From contig NC_014230.1 of NCBI RefSeq assembly GCF_000196315.1, positions 1,694,001 through 1,758,000 on the forward strand: 64,000 nucleotides of DNA, written 5' to 3'. Below the pieces are notes generated by a model. The model worked only from the letters and a program-made list of their open reading frames with translations. It did no database searches and was not told the origin of the DNA. Source of the DNA: Croceibacter atlanticus HTCC2559 (GTDB lineage: Bacteria > Bacteroidota > Bacteroidia > Flavobacteriales > Flavobacteriaceae). Position 1 is the first letter of the stretch. Each line of letters starts with the position of its first letter. A program made the position numbers and the translations under genes. Positions 8,917 through 17,791 of this stretch are shown piece after piece.

Positions 8917-9438
8917 ATGTACGAAGGAAACTTTCCCTCAAAACGATATAAAGAAACACTTCAATTTTTATCAAAAGTTATCTCTAAAGATGATAAGATT
9001 TTAGATTTGGGTGTCTCAAATCCTTTTTCAAAAATTTTAATTGAAGAAGGCTATGCTGTTGCAAATACTACTGGTGAAGATTTAGATATAGATACATCAG
9101 CTGTTAAAACAGATGCTGTAAACGTGGTTACTGCTTTTGAAATATTTGAACATTTGGTATCTCCATTTAATGTAATTAAAGATATAAATGCAGATAAATT
9201 GGTTGCTAGTATTCCATTAAGATTATGGTTTTCCCCAGCATATAGAAGTAAAACAGACACTTGGGATAGGCATTATCATGAATTTGAAGACTGGCAGTTT
9301 GATTGGCTTTTAGAAAAAGCAGGTTGGACTATTAAAGAACGCCACAAATGGACAAACCCTGTAAAAAAAATTGGGTTAAGACCGTTGTTGAGACTTTTTA
9401 CACCGCGTTACTATATTGTTTATGCAGAGCGTGAATAG
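8917..9438 (+). CDS. Class I SAM-dependent methyltransferase
   Basis: A short 173-residue methyltransferase. Motif I is KILDLGVSNPFSK (about residues 27-39) and the post-II/III segment is TAFEIFEHLVSPF (about 68-80), as in the Methyltransf_11/23 type. The C-terminal half contains DRHYHEFEDWQFDWLLEKAGW, typical of small O- or N-methyltransferases whose final helix and strand follow this pattern. It lies 13 nt behind the KAS III-like gene, so the two are probably co-transcribed and may act on the same small molecule or lipid. The acceptor is unknown. Confidence 0.8.
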   Translation: MYEGNFPSKRYKETLQFLSKVISKDDKILDLGVSNPFSKILIEEGYAVANTTGEDLDIDTSAVKTDAVNVVTAFEIFEHLVSPFNVIKDINADKLVASIPLRLWFSPAYRSKTDTWDRHYHEFEDWQFDWLLEKAGWTIKERHKWTNPVKKIGLRPLLRLFTPRYYIVYAERE

Positions 9439-9477
9439 TAGGTACTTCTATTAACAAGTTAAAGCCACTTATATAAT

Positions 9478-9485
9478 TACATTTG
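9478..9485 (+). promoter_or_regulatory. -7 element placed for a leaderless GTG start
   Basis: TACATTTG matches TAnnTTTG and ends 4 nt before the GTG start of the GT2 gene. In Bacteroidota, transcription usually begins about 5 nt after this box, so the mRNA would start at or next to the start codon. The -33 region is weak. Confidence 0.55.
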
Positions 9486-9489
9486 TGCT

Positions 9490-10347
9490 GTGCAAGAATT
9501 AAACTTTCATATTGTAATACCAGCTCATAATGAAGCACAGTTTTTAGGAGAAACTCTTTCTTCTTTAGTTTCACAAACTCATAAGCCAAAGCAATTAGTT
9601 ATTGTAAATGATAACTCTACAGACCAAACGTTGTCTATAGCTGAAACATTTTCTAAAGATTATTCATTTATAACTGTTGTTTCTCGAAAATCTTCAGCAG
9701 AACATTTACCAGGAAGTAAGGTTATTTCTGCCTTTAATGTAGGTTTAAAGTTGGTGCCAAATGATGCAGACATAATCTGTAAATTTGATGCAGACTTAAT
9801 TTTTCCTTCAACATATCTTGAAACTCTAAATAATTTATTTATTTCAGATACTCGTATTGGTATGGCTAGCGGAAACCTATACGTTAAAGAAGTCGATAGT
9901 TGGGTATATGAAGCTATTGCAGATAAAAATCATATAAGAGGCCCGATTAAGGCTTATAGAAAAAATTGCTTTAAAGATATTGGTGGTTTAAAAACATCAA
10001 TAGGTTGGGATACTGTAGATGTACTATTAGCAAAATATCATAATTGGAAAACAATAACAGATACTTCCTTAAAAGTAAAACACCTTAAACCAACAGGTGC
10101 TACATACTCAAATAAAGGTTACGAAAAGCAAGGTGAAGCCATGTATAAAATGGACTACGGCTTTGTAATTACGTGTATAGCATCTTTAAAAATAGCTATT
10201 AAAAGATCTAAACTTTCAGTTTTCGTTGAATACCTAAAAGGCTATTTTAATGCTAAAAATAAAAAACTACCTAAGTTAGTTACGCAAGCAGAAGGTAAGT
10301 TTATTAGAGCATACAGATGGCAAGGTATAAAACAGAAATTATTTTGA
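9490..10347 (+). CDS. Family 2 glycosyltransferase
   Basis: A 285-residue GT-A protein. It opens with FHIVIPAHNEAQFLGETLSSL, has the acidic NDNS motif and the DAD motif (CKFDADLIFP, about residues 95-104), then GGLKTSIGWDTVDVLLAKYH, where GT2 enzymes carry their ED-type acceptor motif. It has no membrane helix. The start is GTG, the first in-frame start after a TACATTTG box. It follows the KAS III-like and methyltransferase genes but appears to have its own promoter. Its last 9 bp overlap the end of the convergent phosphatase gene. Donor and acceptor are unknown. Confidence 0.85.
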   Translation: MQELNFHIVIPAHNEAQFLGETLSSLVSQTHKPKQLVIVNDNSTDQTLSIAETFSKDYSFITVVSRKSSAEHLPGSKVISAFNVGLKLVPNDADIICKFDADLIFPSTYLETLNNLFISDTRIGMASGNLYVKEVDSWVYEAIADKNHIRGPIKAYRKNCFKDIGGLKTSIGWDTVDVLLAKYHNWKTITDTSLKVKHLKPTGATYSNKGYEKQGEAMYKMDYGFVITCIASLKIAIKRSKLSVFVEYLKGYFNAKNKKLPKLVTQAEGKFIRAYRWQGIKQKLF

Positions 10348-12009
10348 TTGCTTTATAACTTCTCCTAAAACATCACCTGAGTTTCCGTTAGGAAAGGAGA
10401 TCCCTAAAAAAGCTGATATTGTTGGTGCTATATCTATAATTTCTGTTCTCTTATAACTTTCGCCTCTGTTAATGCCCTTTCCGTAAAAAATTAGAGGAAC
10501 ATGAGTATCGTACTGTAAACCACTTCCGTGAGTTGAACCTGTTTCGGGATATGTTATGTAAGATGGTTCTAATACAAAAACCACATCGCCACTTCGTTTT
10601 TGATGATATCCTTGTTGTATAAGATGAGCAATGCCTTCTGTGTAATCTGTGCTTTCTAATTGTTGTCTTGTAAAGACTTTATTAATATGTTCTTGCTGTA
10701 ATAAAAATTGCTTGATCTGCTTTTGAAGTGCTTCTGTAGAAATATTATTAGAAATTAAAGCCTCATAATTAAAGAAGATTTGATAGTTAGATATGTCTTT
10801 AATAAGATCTGTAATTGCATATTCACTTGCCAAATACTTTTTTAAAGTTTCAGAAAATTCTCTGCTATTAAAATAGCCGGATGGAATCTTTACAGAAGAA
10901 AGGTATGCAGGTACGTGTACAGCACCATGGTCTGAAGTTAAAAAGACCGTGTAATTTCCTTTTCCAACTTTACTATCTAAAGTATTTAGTAAACGCTCAA
11001 TATCTTTATCTAACCTTAAATACGTGTCTTCTACTTCTACAGAATTTACTCCAAAATTATGTCCTACATAATCTGTGCTTGAATAACTTACTGTAAGAAC
11101 ATCTGTAGTAGTATCTTTTCCTAGTTGCTCACCATCTAATGCAGCAATTGCAAAATCTGTGGTTAAAGAATTTCCGTACGGTATAGCTTTAAGAATGCTG
11201 TAACTATCTGTTTCTTTGTTAATAGTGTAAGGGAAGCTAGTTGTTTTATTGTTTCCAAGGCTACCTTCAAAAGTGTTTAGGTCTTTGCCACTTGCGGTAT
11301 AGCTTGATATGTCATAAAGAGTGTTCCAAACTTTAAAATAGCTATCTACTTTTCCAGAGCTGTTAAACTGCTCTACCCAGTTTGGTAATGCACTCATGTA
11401 GTATGAACTTGTAATCCATCGGCCAGTGTTACCTCCTTCAAACCAATACGCACCATCTGCTGTATGACCTGCAGGTAAAATTGCACCTCTATCTTTTAGA
11501 GAAATACCTATAGTTTTACCGCGCATTTGGGTATGCAGTTTATTCTGGTCTGCCCAAGTTGTGGTTTGTAACCTATGTGGAGACATTTGTCCTGCAGTTG
11601 TTGTAGAACCTACAGTGGTTTGAGAATCATCTTGTACACAGTAAACTTCTGTACTTTCAAACTTATCATACCAATTGTTTGAAATAATACCGTGGTTTTG
11701 TGGTGTTGTACCTGTATAAACAGATGCGTGACCAGGACCAGTGTAAGTAGGTACGTAATTAAAATGATTGTTTTTAAAATTGTAGCCTTCAGTAATAAGG
11801 CGTTTAAAACCACCATCTCCATATCTGTCACTAAATCTCGTGAGGTAATCATAGCGCATTTGGTCTACAACAATACCAACTACTAATTTTGGAGATGCAG
11901 ATATTTGTGTGTTTTTAATTTCATTGTTTTCTGTCGTTTCGCTAGTTGATTTGGGAGCTGTGCAGGCTAAAACTAAAAACGAAATTATGAGAATTAAGAC
12001 TTGGCGCAT
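10339..12009 (-). CDS. PafA-type alkaline phosphatase family lipoprotein
   Basis: A 556-residue protein of the alkaline phosphatase superfamily, PafA branch. The lipobox VLAC at residues 13-16 predicts an outer-membrane or periplasmic lipoprotein. The metal-site start GIVVDQMRYD (D49), the TYTGPGHASVYTG nucleophile segment (Thr about 90), N111-N112 and the KDR motif (K172, R174) agree with the Thr-nucleophile, Lys/Arg active site known in PafA. The later SDHGAVHVP and THGSGLQYDTHVPLIFYG supply metal ligands. It should release phosphate from monoesters outside the cytoplasm. A TATTTTTG box lies 17 nt upstream. No pho-type operator was identified. Confidence 0.9.
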   Translation of the reverse strand: MRQVLILIISFLVLACTAPKSTSETTENNEIKNTQISASPKLVVGIVVDQMRYDYLTRFSDRYGDGGFKRLITEGYNFKNNHFNYVPTYTGPGHASVYTGTTPQNHGIISNNWYDKFESTEVYCVQDDSQTTVGSTTTAGQMSPHRLQTTTWADQNKLHTQMRGKTIGISLKDRGAILPAGHTADGAYWFEGGNTGRWITSSYYMSALPNWVEQFNSSGKVDSYFKVWNTLYDISSYTASGKDLNTFEGSLGNNKTTSFPYTINKETDSYSILKAIPYGNSLTTDFAIAALDGEQLGKDTTTDVLTVSYSSTDYVGHNFGVNSVEVEDTYLRLDKDIERLLNTLDSKVGKGNYTVFLTSDHGAVHVPAYLSSVKIPSGYFNSREFSETLKKYLASEYAITDLIKDISNYQIFFNYEALISNNISTEALQKQIKQFLLQQEHINKVFTRQQLESTDYTEGIAHLIQQGYHQKRSGDVVFVLEPSYITYPETGSTHGSGLQYDTHVPLIFYGKGINRGESYKRTEIIDIAPTISAFLGISFPNGNSGDVLGEVIKQSK

Positions 12010-12026
12010 GATTTTAATTTTGAGTT

Positions 12027-12034
12027 CAAAAATA
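12027..12034 (-). promoter_or_regulatory. -7 promoter element of the PafA-type gene
   Basis: TATTTTTG on the minus strand fits TAnnTTTG and implies a leader of about 13 nt. No -33 TTG is seen at the expected distance. Confidence 0.45.
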
Positions 12035-12123
12035 ACATATTAAAAGAGCATTGGTTTTAATTCTTCGTTAAATACTTTGGTAAGAAAAATTGATACTTTA
12101 GATTTACATAAAAATCTACACGA

Positions 12124-12861
12124 TTGCTGTATTTACATTCTATAGGAGAATATTTCTTAATGATTAAAGGTGTGTTTGGGCGTATGACCAAACAATCTGT
12201 ATTAAGAGGACTTATACTTAAAGAGATAGATGATTTAATCATGAGCTCCTTAGGTATTGTTACGTTTATATCATTTTTTATTGGTGCAGTAGTGTCTATA
12301 CAGACGGCTTTAAATTTAAACAATCCATTAATACCAAAAGAACTTATTGGGTTTGCAGCACGACAATCTATAATCCTTGAGTTTGCACCTACATTTATAT
12401 CTGTTATTATGGCAGGTAAAGTAGGTTCATACATAACGTCAAGTATTGGTACTATGCGTGTTACCGAGCAAATAGATGCTTTAGAGGTTATGGGAATAAA
12501 TTCCCTCAACTATTTAGTATTACCCAAGATTGTTGCAATGATGATTTATCCCTTCCTTATAGGTATAGCAATGTTTATAGGGATTTTAGGAGCATATATG
12601 GCTGGTGTTTATGGAGGATTCTTAGGGTCTAGTGAGTTTTTATCTGGCTTGCAAGACGACTTTATTTCGTTTCACCTTGTATATGCCTTTCTTAAAACTT
12701 TCTTGTTTGCATTTATTTTAGCAACAGTTCCAGCATATCACGGTTACTATATGAAAGGTGGAGCATTAGAAGTAGGACAAGCAAGTACGCAATCATTCGT
12801 GTGGACTTCTGTAGTTATTATAATTACAAACTATGTATTAACCCAAGTACTTTTAAGCTAA
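12124..12861 (+). CDS. mlaE: MlaE-family ABC transporter permease
   Basis: A 245-residue permease of the MlaE/YrbE family with five or so membrane segments and the family signature around EFAPTFISVIMAGKVGSYI (about residues 85-103) and RVTEQIDALEVMGI. The start is TTG at 12124, because LYLHSIGEYFLMIKGVF matches the amphipathic start of Bacteroidota homologues; an internal ATG at 12160 would remove it. The gene overlaps mlaF by one base (TAATG), so the two are translationally coupled. The complex moves phospholipids or similar lipids across the periplasm. The MCE-domain (MlaD) partner is not adjacent. Confidence 0.9.
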   Translation: MLYLHSIGEYFLMIKGVFGRMTKQSVLRGLILKEIDDLIMSSLGIVTFISFFIGAVVSIQTALNLNNPLIPKELIGFAARQSIILEFAPTFISVIMAGKVGSYITSSIGTMRVTEQIDALEVMGINSLNYLVLPKIVAMMIYPFLIGIAMFIGILGAYMAGVYGGFLGSSEFLSGLQDDFISFHLVYAFLKTFLFAFILATVPAYHGYYMKGGALEVGQASTQSFVWTSVVIIITNYVLTQVLLS

Positions 12862-13625
12862 TGATTGAAGTTAAAAATCTACATAAAAGTTTTGGTGAAG
12901 AAGAAATTTTAAAAGGTCTCAATACCAAATTTGAGAAAGGAAAAACCAATTTAATAATTGGCCAATCTGGATCTGGTAAGACGGTGTTTTTAAAATGTCT
13001 ATTAGGCTTATTTAAACCTACAAAAGGTAATATTATTTACGATGGGCAAGCCTATTCTGAATTTTCTGATGAAAAGCAACGAGAGCTTAGAAAGAAAATT
13101 GGAATGGTTTTTCAGGGTAGTGCGCTGTTTGATAGTATGACGGTGAGAGAAAATGTAGACTTTCCATTACGTATGTTTACCAAGGAAAAGCGCAATGTAC
13201 GTTATGAAAAAGTAGATAAGGTATTAGAAAGGGTTAATTTAGATGGTGCAGAAAATAAATATCCATCAGAAATTAGTGGTGGTATGCAAAAACGTGTGGC
13301 TATTGCAAGAGCAATTGTAAACAACCCAAAATATTTGTTTTGTGATGAGCCTAACTCAGGCTTAGATCCTAAAACTGCAATTGTAATTGATAACCTTATT
13401 CAAGAAATAACTCGTGAGTATGATATTACAACAGTAATTAATACACACGACATGAATTCTGTTCTGGAAATTGGAGAAAATATCGTTTTTCTAAAAAAAG
13501 GAAACTTAGTGTGGCAAGGTAATAAAGATGAAATCTTTAAAACAGAAAACGATGATGTTACAGATTTTGTATACTCTTCAGACTTGTTTAAAAAAGTAAG
13601 AGAAGCACAGCTAAAAGGGTTGTAA
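12861..13625 (+). CDS. mlaF: MlaF-type ABC transporter ATPase
   Basis: A 254-residue ABC ATPase. Walker A is GQSGSGKT (about residues 34-41), the signature is ISGGMQKRVAIARA (about 140-153) and Walker B is YLFCDEPNSGLDP. SGGMQKR and EPNSGLDP are typical of the MlaF/Ttg2A branch. The start is ATG at 12861, sharing one base with the mlaE stop; the longer in-frame reading inside mlaE has no support. It energises lipid transport by MlaE. The stop codon directly abuts that of the convergent rlmN gene, with no terminator between them. Confidence 0.93.
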   Translation: MIEVKNLHKSFGEEEILKGLNTKFEKGKTNLIIGQSGSGKTVFLKCLLGLFKPTKGNIIYDGQAYSEFSDEKQRELRKKIGMVFQGSALFDSMTVRENVDFPLRMFTKEKRNVRYEKVDKVLERVNLDGAENKYPSEISGGMQKRVAIARAIVNNPKYLFCDEPNSGLDPKTAIVIDNLIQEITREYDITTVINTHDMNSVLEIGENIVFLKKGNLVWQGNKDEIFKTENDDVTDFVYSSDLFKKVREAQLKGL

Positions 13626-14666
13626 TTAACTTTTATTTGCTAATTGACCACAGGCAGCATCAATATCTTTCCCTCTAGAACGTCTTACAGTTACAGTAAT
13701 ATTGTTTCTTTCTAAAGCATTTACATAAGCATTAATTGCTGCATCTGGTGCTTGCTGAAATTCACCATCATCAATAGGGTTGTACTCGATTAAGTTAACC
13801 TTACTTGGTACATATTTGCAAAATTTCACTAATGCATCAATGTCTTCAGTTCTATCATTAATATCTTTCCATACTACGTATTCATAAGTGATCTGTTTGC
13901 CAGTTTTTGCATACCAGTATTCTAAAGATTCTCTTAAGTCTTTTAATGGGAAATGCTCGTTAAAAGGCATAATCTTAGTCCTCACTTCATCTATTGCAGA
14001 GTGTAAAGATACCGCAAGGTTAAACTTCACCTCTTCATCTGCCATTTTCTTTATGATTTTAGGAACACCAGATGTGGAAACTGTAATACGACGTGGAGAC
14101 ATTCCTAAACCATCTTCAGAAGTTATTTTTTCTATAGATTTAAGAACGTTATTATAATTCATAAGTGGTTCTCCCATACCCATAAATACAATATTAGATA
14201 AAGGTCTGTCGTGATACAGTCTACTTTCTCTATCTATGGCAACAACTTGATCATATATTTCATCTGGATTTAGGTTACGCATACGTTTTAGCCTAGATGT
14301 AGCACAAAACTTACAGTCTAAACTACAACCAACTTGAGAAGACACGCAAGCTGTGGTTCTGCTAGCCGTAGGAATAAGAACAGACTCAACCGTTAATCCA
14401 TCATGTAGTTTTACTGCATTTTTTATAGTGCCATCACTACTGCGTTGCATTTGATCAACTAGAATATGGTTTATAACAAAATTTGCTTCAAGCATATCTC
14501 TAGTTTCTTTAGAGATATTTGTCATTTCCTCAAAGGTATGGGCACCTTTGTTCCAAAGCCATTCATAAACTTGATTGCCTCTAAATGCTTTATCACCTTC
14601 AGAAACAAAAAAATCTCTTAGTTGCTCTTTACTTAATGCGCGTATGTCTTTCTTGCTATTTTTCAC
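13626..14666 (-). CDS. rlmN: 23S rRNA (adenine2503-C2)-methyltransferase / tRNA A37 methyltransferase
   Basis: A 346-residue radical-SAM enzyme that methylates C2 of A2503 in 23S rRNA and, in some bacteria, A37 of tRNAs. The cluster cysteines are C114, C118 and C121 (CSLDCKFC). C107 and C339 stand where the methyl-carrying and resolving cysteines are in E. coli RlmN (same 7-residue offset from the first cluster Cys). The start is GTG, placed exactly 4 nt after a TAAATTTG box, which suggests a leaderless transcript. Full length for the family. Confidence 0.95.
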   Translation of the reverse strand: MKNSKKDIRALSKEQLRDFFVSEGDKAFRGNQVYEWLWNKGAHTFEEMTNISKETRDMLEANFVINHILVDQMQRSSDGTIKNAVKLHDGLTVESVLIPTASRTTACVSSQVGCSLDCKFCATSRLKRMRNLNPDEIYDQVVAIDRESRLYHDRPLSNIVFMGMGEPLMNYNNVLKSIEKITSEDGLGMSPRRITVSTSGVPKIIKKMADEEVKFNLAVSLHSAIDEVRTKIMPFNEHFPLKDLRESLEYWYAKTGKQITYEYVVWKDINDRTEDIDALVKFCKYVPSKVNLIEYNPIDDGEFQQAPDAAINAYVNALERNNITVTVRRSRGKDIDAACGQLANKS

Positions 14667-14670
14667 AATG

Positions 14671-14678
14671 CAAATTTA
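14671..14678 (-). promoter_or_regulatory. -7 element placed for leaderless rlmN
   Basis: TAAATTTG on the minus strand, followed by CATT and then the GTG start. The 4-nt spacing equals that of four other genes in this window. No -33 TTG is visible. Confidence 0.55.
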
Positions 14679-14726
14679 AAGAATCTAAAGTTGTTGTAAG
14701 TAAAAGTTTTACTTTCTTGAAATTGA

Positions 14727-14752
14727 AAAAGCCTTGCTATTGCAAGGCTTTT
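14727..14752 (-). terminator. Intrinsic terminator after queA
   Basis: AAAAGCCTTGC / GCAAGGCTTTT, an 11-bp stem with a 4-nt loop. On the minus strand it ends in a U-run and lies 24 nt after the queA stop. Confidence 0.85.
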
Positions 14753-14775
14753 AAATAAACTAACCAAATAGTTAA

Positions 14776-15825
14776 TTATATGATAAGCATTGCATCTCCG
14801 TAAGTGTAGAAATTGTATTTCTCCTTTACAGCTTCTGCATAAGCTCTTTGTGTAAATTCATGTCCTGCAAACGCAGCTGTCATCATTAATAATGTAGACT
14901 TAGGCGTGTGAAAGTTTGTAACCATACAGTTAGCGATGCTAAAATCGTATGGAGGGAAAATGAACTTATTTGTCCATCCACCAAACTCATTTAATGTACC
15001 ACTAGAAGACACAGCACTCTCTAACGTTCTCATAACAGTAGTTCCTACTGCACAAATACGACGTTTTTCAGAAATTGCTTTATTAACTACTTCTGTAGCT
15101 GGTTTTGCAATATATGCCTCTTCGCTATCCATTTTGTGTTTAGATAAATCTTCTACCTCTACTGGGTTAAATGTACCAAGACCAACGTGTAGTGTTACTT
15201 CTGCAAAATTAATTCCTTTAATTTCTAAGCGCTTTAATAGGTGCTTAGAGAAGTGAAGACCTGCAGTTGGCGCTGCAACAGCACCTTCTTCTTTAGCAAA
15301 GATAGTTTGGTAACGCTCAGCATCATCTGGCTCAACTTCACGCTTAATATATTTAGGAAGTGGAGTCTCACCTAAATCTTTTAATTTTTTACGAAACTCT
15401 TCGTAAGATCCGTCATAAAGGAAACGTAAAGTACGTCCTCTAGAGGTTGTATTGTCTATAACTTCTGCAACTAGGCTTTCATCATCCCCAAAATAAAGCT
15501 TGTTACCTATTCTAATTTTTCTTGCAGGATCTACAAGTACATCCCATAAACGAGTTTCTGGATTAAGTTCTCTTAATAGGAAAACCTCAATACGCGCACC
15601 AGTTTTTTCTTTATTTCCGTACAAACGTGCAGGAAAAACCTTTGTGTTGTTTAATACTAAAACATCATCTGGTTCAAAATAATCAATAAGATCTTTAAAC
15701 TGTTTGTGCTCAATGGTTTGTTCCTTACGGTTTAAAACCATTAAACGAGCCTCGTCGCGATTTTCTGCTGGACGGTCTGCCAATAGGTTTTCTGGTAAGT
15801 CAAAGCCAAAGTTTGAAAGTTTCAT
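14776..15825 (-). CDS. queA: S-adenosylmethionine:tRNA ribosyltransferase-isomerase
   Basis: A 349-residue, full-length QueA. It transfers and rearranges the ribosyl part of SAM onto 7-aminomethyl-7-deazaguanosine tRNA to make epoxyqueuosine. Family marks are the start [29 protein letters not shown] (residues 1-29), then [25 protein letters not shown] and [10 protein letters not shown] chose ATG 15825; an ATG two codons earlier (15831) is equally possible. A TATATTTG box about 90 nt upstream would give a longer leader than its neighbours have, containing a 15-codon open frame. The gene ends at a strong terminator. Confidence 0.96.
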   Translation of the reverse strand: MKLSNFGFDLPENLLADRPAENRDEARLMVLNRKEQTIEHKQFKDLIDYFEPDDVLVLNNTKVFPARLYGNKEKTGARIEVFLLRELNPETRLWDVLVDPARKIRIGNKLYFGDDESLVAEVIDNTTSRGRTLRFLYDGSYEEFRKKLKDLGETPLPKYIKREVEPDDAERYQTIFAKEEGAVAAPTAGLHFSKHLLKRLEIKGINFAEVTLHVGLGTFNPVEVEDLSKHKMDSEEAYIAKPATEVVNKAISEKRRICAVGTTVMRTLESAVSSSGTLNEFGGWTNKFIFPPYDFSIANCMVTNFHTPKSTLLMMTAAFAGHEFTQRAYAEAVKEKYNFYTYGDAMLII

Positions 15826-15917
15826 TCCCATATAACGTAATTTTCTTTGTGTTAAAATTAAAAGAGCTTTTGAATAAGAGTTAACCTTCTATTTCTCAGG
15901 CTCATTTTTTGAAGGTG

Positions 15918-15925
15918 CAAATATA
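15918..15925 (-). promoter_or_regulatory. -7 promoter element of queA
   Basis: TATATTTG on the minus strand between aroA and queA, implying a leader of about 85 nt. A small open frame (15858-15905, minus, 15 codons) lies inside that leader. Confidence 0.5.
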
Positions 15926-15982
15926 CAACCTCGGCATAGGCCTTGTCAAGTAAATTGACATAAAATATTGAAATAGATTTTT

Positions 15983-17215
15983 TTAATGCCCTTTTTCTGC
16001 ATTAAAAGTTGTAATGCCTACACTATTCATGTCTTCCCAAAACGTTGGATAGGATTTAGAGACTACACCAGCATCATTTATTGTAAGGTCTGTTTTTAGG
16101 GCTAATGGCGCAAATGCCATGGCCATTCTGTGATCGTTGTAGGTGTCTATTTCTGCATTCCTGTTAACCGATGGTGTGGCTTTAAGCTCCAAAGTATCAT
16201 TAGTAATTATTGTAATGCCTCCCAATTTATAAAGCTCTGTTTTAAGAGCTGTTAGCCGGTCTGTCTCTTTAATTTTTAAAGTATGTAAACCCGTAAGTTT
16301 ACAAGATATTCCTAGGCCTAAGCAAGTAACAGCAATGGTTTGTGCTATATCTGGCGTGTTGCTAAGGTCAAACTCTACATGCTTTTGAAGTTTATGAGAG
16401 GTTTTCTTTAATAGTAATGTGTTGTCTGAAAACAATGTTTCAACTCCAAAAGCTGTGTAAATTTCTTTTAAAGCAGAATCTCCTTGTAGACTTTCTTGCC
16501 TGTAACTCGTTAATGAAATTTCAGCATTTTTTGATAGAGCTACCAAACTATAGTAATATGAAGCCGAAGACCAGTCTGACTCTACAACAACAATTTGGTC
16601 TGCGATTGATTGGCAAGGTGGTATTGTAATGCTGTTATTTTTAAAGGTGCCGCGTATTCCAACTCTATTAAGTAAGCTTAATGTCATATTAATATATGGC
16701 ACAGAAGTAACTCTACCTTTTAATTGAATGTCTAAACCGCTATTTAATGATGCTGCAACTAACATAAGCGCAGAAATATATTGGCTACTTACATTAGCAT
16801 TTAAGGATACTGAGGTTTTTTCTGGTGTTATTCCCTTTATTAATAATGGCGGGAAACCATCATTGGTTTTGTAAGTTATTTGAGCACCAAGTTTTTTTAA
16901 AGCATCAACAAGGATAGACATTGGTCTTTCCTTCATACGTTTACTACCAGTAAGTGTAACATCTGTGTTTGCTTTTAGTGCGTAGTAAGCAGTTAAAAAG
17001 CGCATAGCTGTTCCTGCATGGTGTATATCTACTATACCTTGATTTTGTTGTAATGCTTTTTGAAGCACTTTTGTATCATCACTATTAGATACGTTGGTAA
17101 TAGTAAGGTTAGGGTATAAGGCTTGTAAAATGAGCAGTCTGTTAGATTCACTTTTAGAACCTGTTACTGCTATTGATGCATTTTTAAGTCCAGAAGATGA
17201 TAATTTTAAATTCAT
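15983..17215 (-). CDS. aroA: 3-phosphoshikimate 1-carboxyvinyltransferase (EPSP synthase)
   Basis: A 410-residue EPSP synthase that joins PEP to shikimate-3-phosphate in chorismate synthesis. GSKSESNRLLILQAL (about residues 19-33) is the phosphate-binding start, HHAGTAMRFLTAYYA the second repeat of the pattern, and KETDRLTALKTEL followed by DHRMAMAFAPLAL the C-terminal active-site segment. It is somewhat diverged from proteobacterial AroA (NAGTAMRFL reads HAGTAMRFL), as in other Bacteroidota. Its start overlaps the preceding 83-residue gene by 4 bp, making it the last gene of a DUF6503-kynU-mazG-83aa-aroA run. Confidence 0.94.
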   Translation of the reverse strand: MNLKLSSSGLKNASIAVTGSKSESNRLLILQALYPNLTITNVSNSDDTKVLQKALQQNQGIVDIHHAGTAMRFLTAYYALKANTDVTLTGSKRMKERPMSILVDALKKLGAQITYKTNDGFPPLLIKGITPEKTSVSLNANVSSQYISALMLVAASLNSGLDIQLKGRVTSVPYINMTLSLLNRVGIRGTFKNNSITIPPCQSIADQIVVVESDWSSASYYYSLVALSKNAEISLTSYRQESLQGDSALKEIYTAFGVETLFSDNTLLLKKTSHKLQKHVEFDLSNTPDIAQTIAVTCLGLGISCKLTGLHTLKIKETDRLTALKTELYKLGGITIITNDTLELKATPSVNRNAEIDTYNDHRMAMAFAPLALKTDLTINDAGVVSKSYPTFWEDMNSVGITTFNAEKGH

Positions 17216-17463
17216 CTTTGCTGTTCTTTTAATTTTTTACTGAATTGAAAATAAGCTATTATCATCCCATATAGTAAACCAGACAAGACATTTGCTATAA
17301 GAAACCTTAAGGGTTCTTCTGTAGCTTTTGTAATTAAAGCCGTAAAGCTAAACCCATCAAAAGCTGCCATAATAAGATTGTAAACCACTATAAATGCTAC
17401 AGATAATCCTAATACAGATTTCCAATAAGATTTTAAGGTTATAATTTTTTTAAATGTAGACAC
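17212..17463 (-). CDS. Small two-helix membrane protein of unknown function
   Basis: An 83-residue protein with two predicted membrane helices (about residues 16-36 and 53-71) joined by a loop containing FDGFSFTALITKATEEP, and a basic C-terminal tail. I do not recognise the family. It overlaps the mazG-like gene by one base and aroA by four, so it is translated within that operon. Its position is a matter of synteny, and nothing in the sequence links it to aromatic amino acid synthesis. Confidence 0.7.
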   Translation of the reverse strand: MSTFKKIITLKSYWKSVLGLSVAFIVVYNLIMAAFDGFSFTALITKATEEPLRFLIANVLSGLLYGMIIAYFQFSKKLKEQQR

Positions 17464-17789
17464 TATTTTAATTTTTCATTGTTATGATGGCGGTCGTGAT
17501 CTCTCTTAGTTTTAATATCTAATTTCTTATTAAAACTTTCCTCTAGGTTTACACCAGTTTGGTTGGCAAGACAAAGTACAACAAACATTACATCTGCCAG
17601 TTCTTCGCCAAGATCTTTACCTTTATCGCTTTCTTTTTCACTTTGCTCTCCATAACGTCTTGCAATAATACGTGCAACCTCACCAACTTCTTCGGTAAGC
17701 TGTGCCATATTTGTAAGCTCGTTAAAATAACGAACACCATGAGCTTTTATCCAGTCGTCAACAGCTTTTTGAGCATTTTCAATATTCAT
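17463..17789 (-). CDS. MazG-like nucleotide pyrophosphohydrolase
   Basis: A 108-residue all-alpha protein with the metal-binding pattern of MazG/dUTPase-2 pyrophosphohydrolases: EEVGE (residues 33-37) and EELAD (62-66). One MazG domain is present, the usual size for the short form found in Flavobacteriia, as against the duplicated E. coli MazG. It should hydrolyse a nucleoside triphosphate to the monophosphate and pyrophosphate; the preferred substrate cannot be told. It starts 2 nt after the kynU stop and overlaps the next gene by one base. Confidence 0.87.
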   Translation of the reverse strand: MNIENAQKAVDDWIKAHGVRYFNELTNMAQLTEEVGEVARIIARRYGEQSEKESDKGKDLGEELADVMFVVLCLANQTGVNLEESFNKKLDIKTKRDHDRHHNNEKLK

Positions 17790-17791
17790 AA

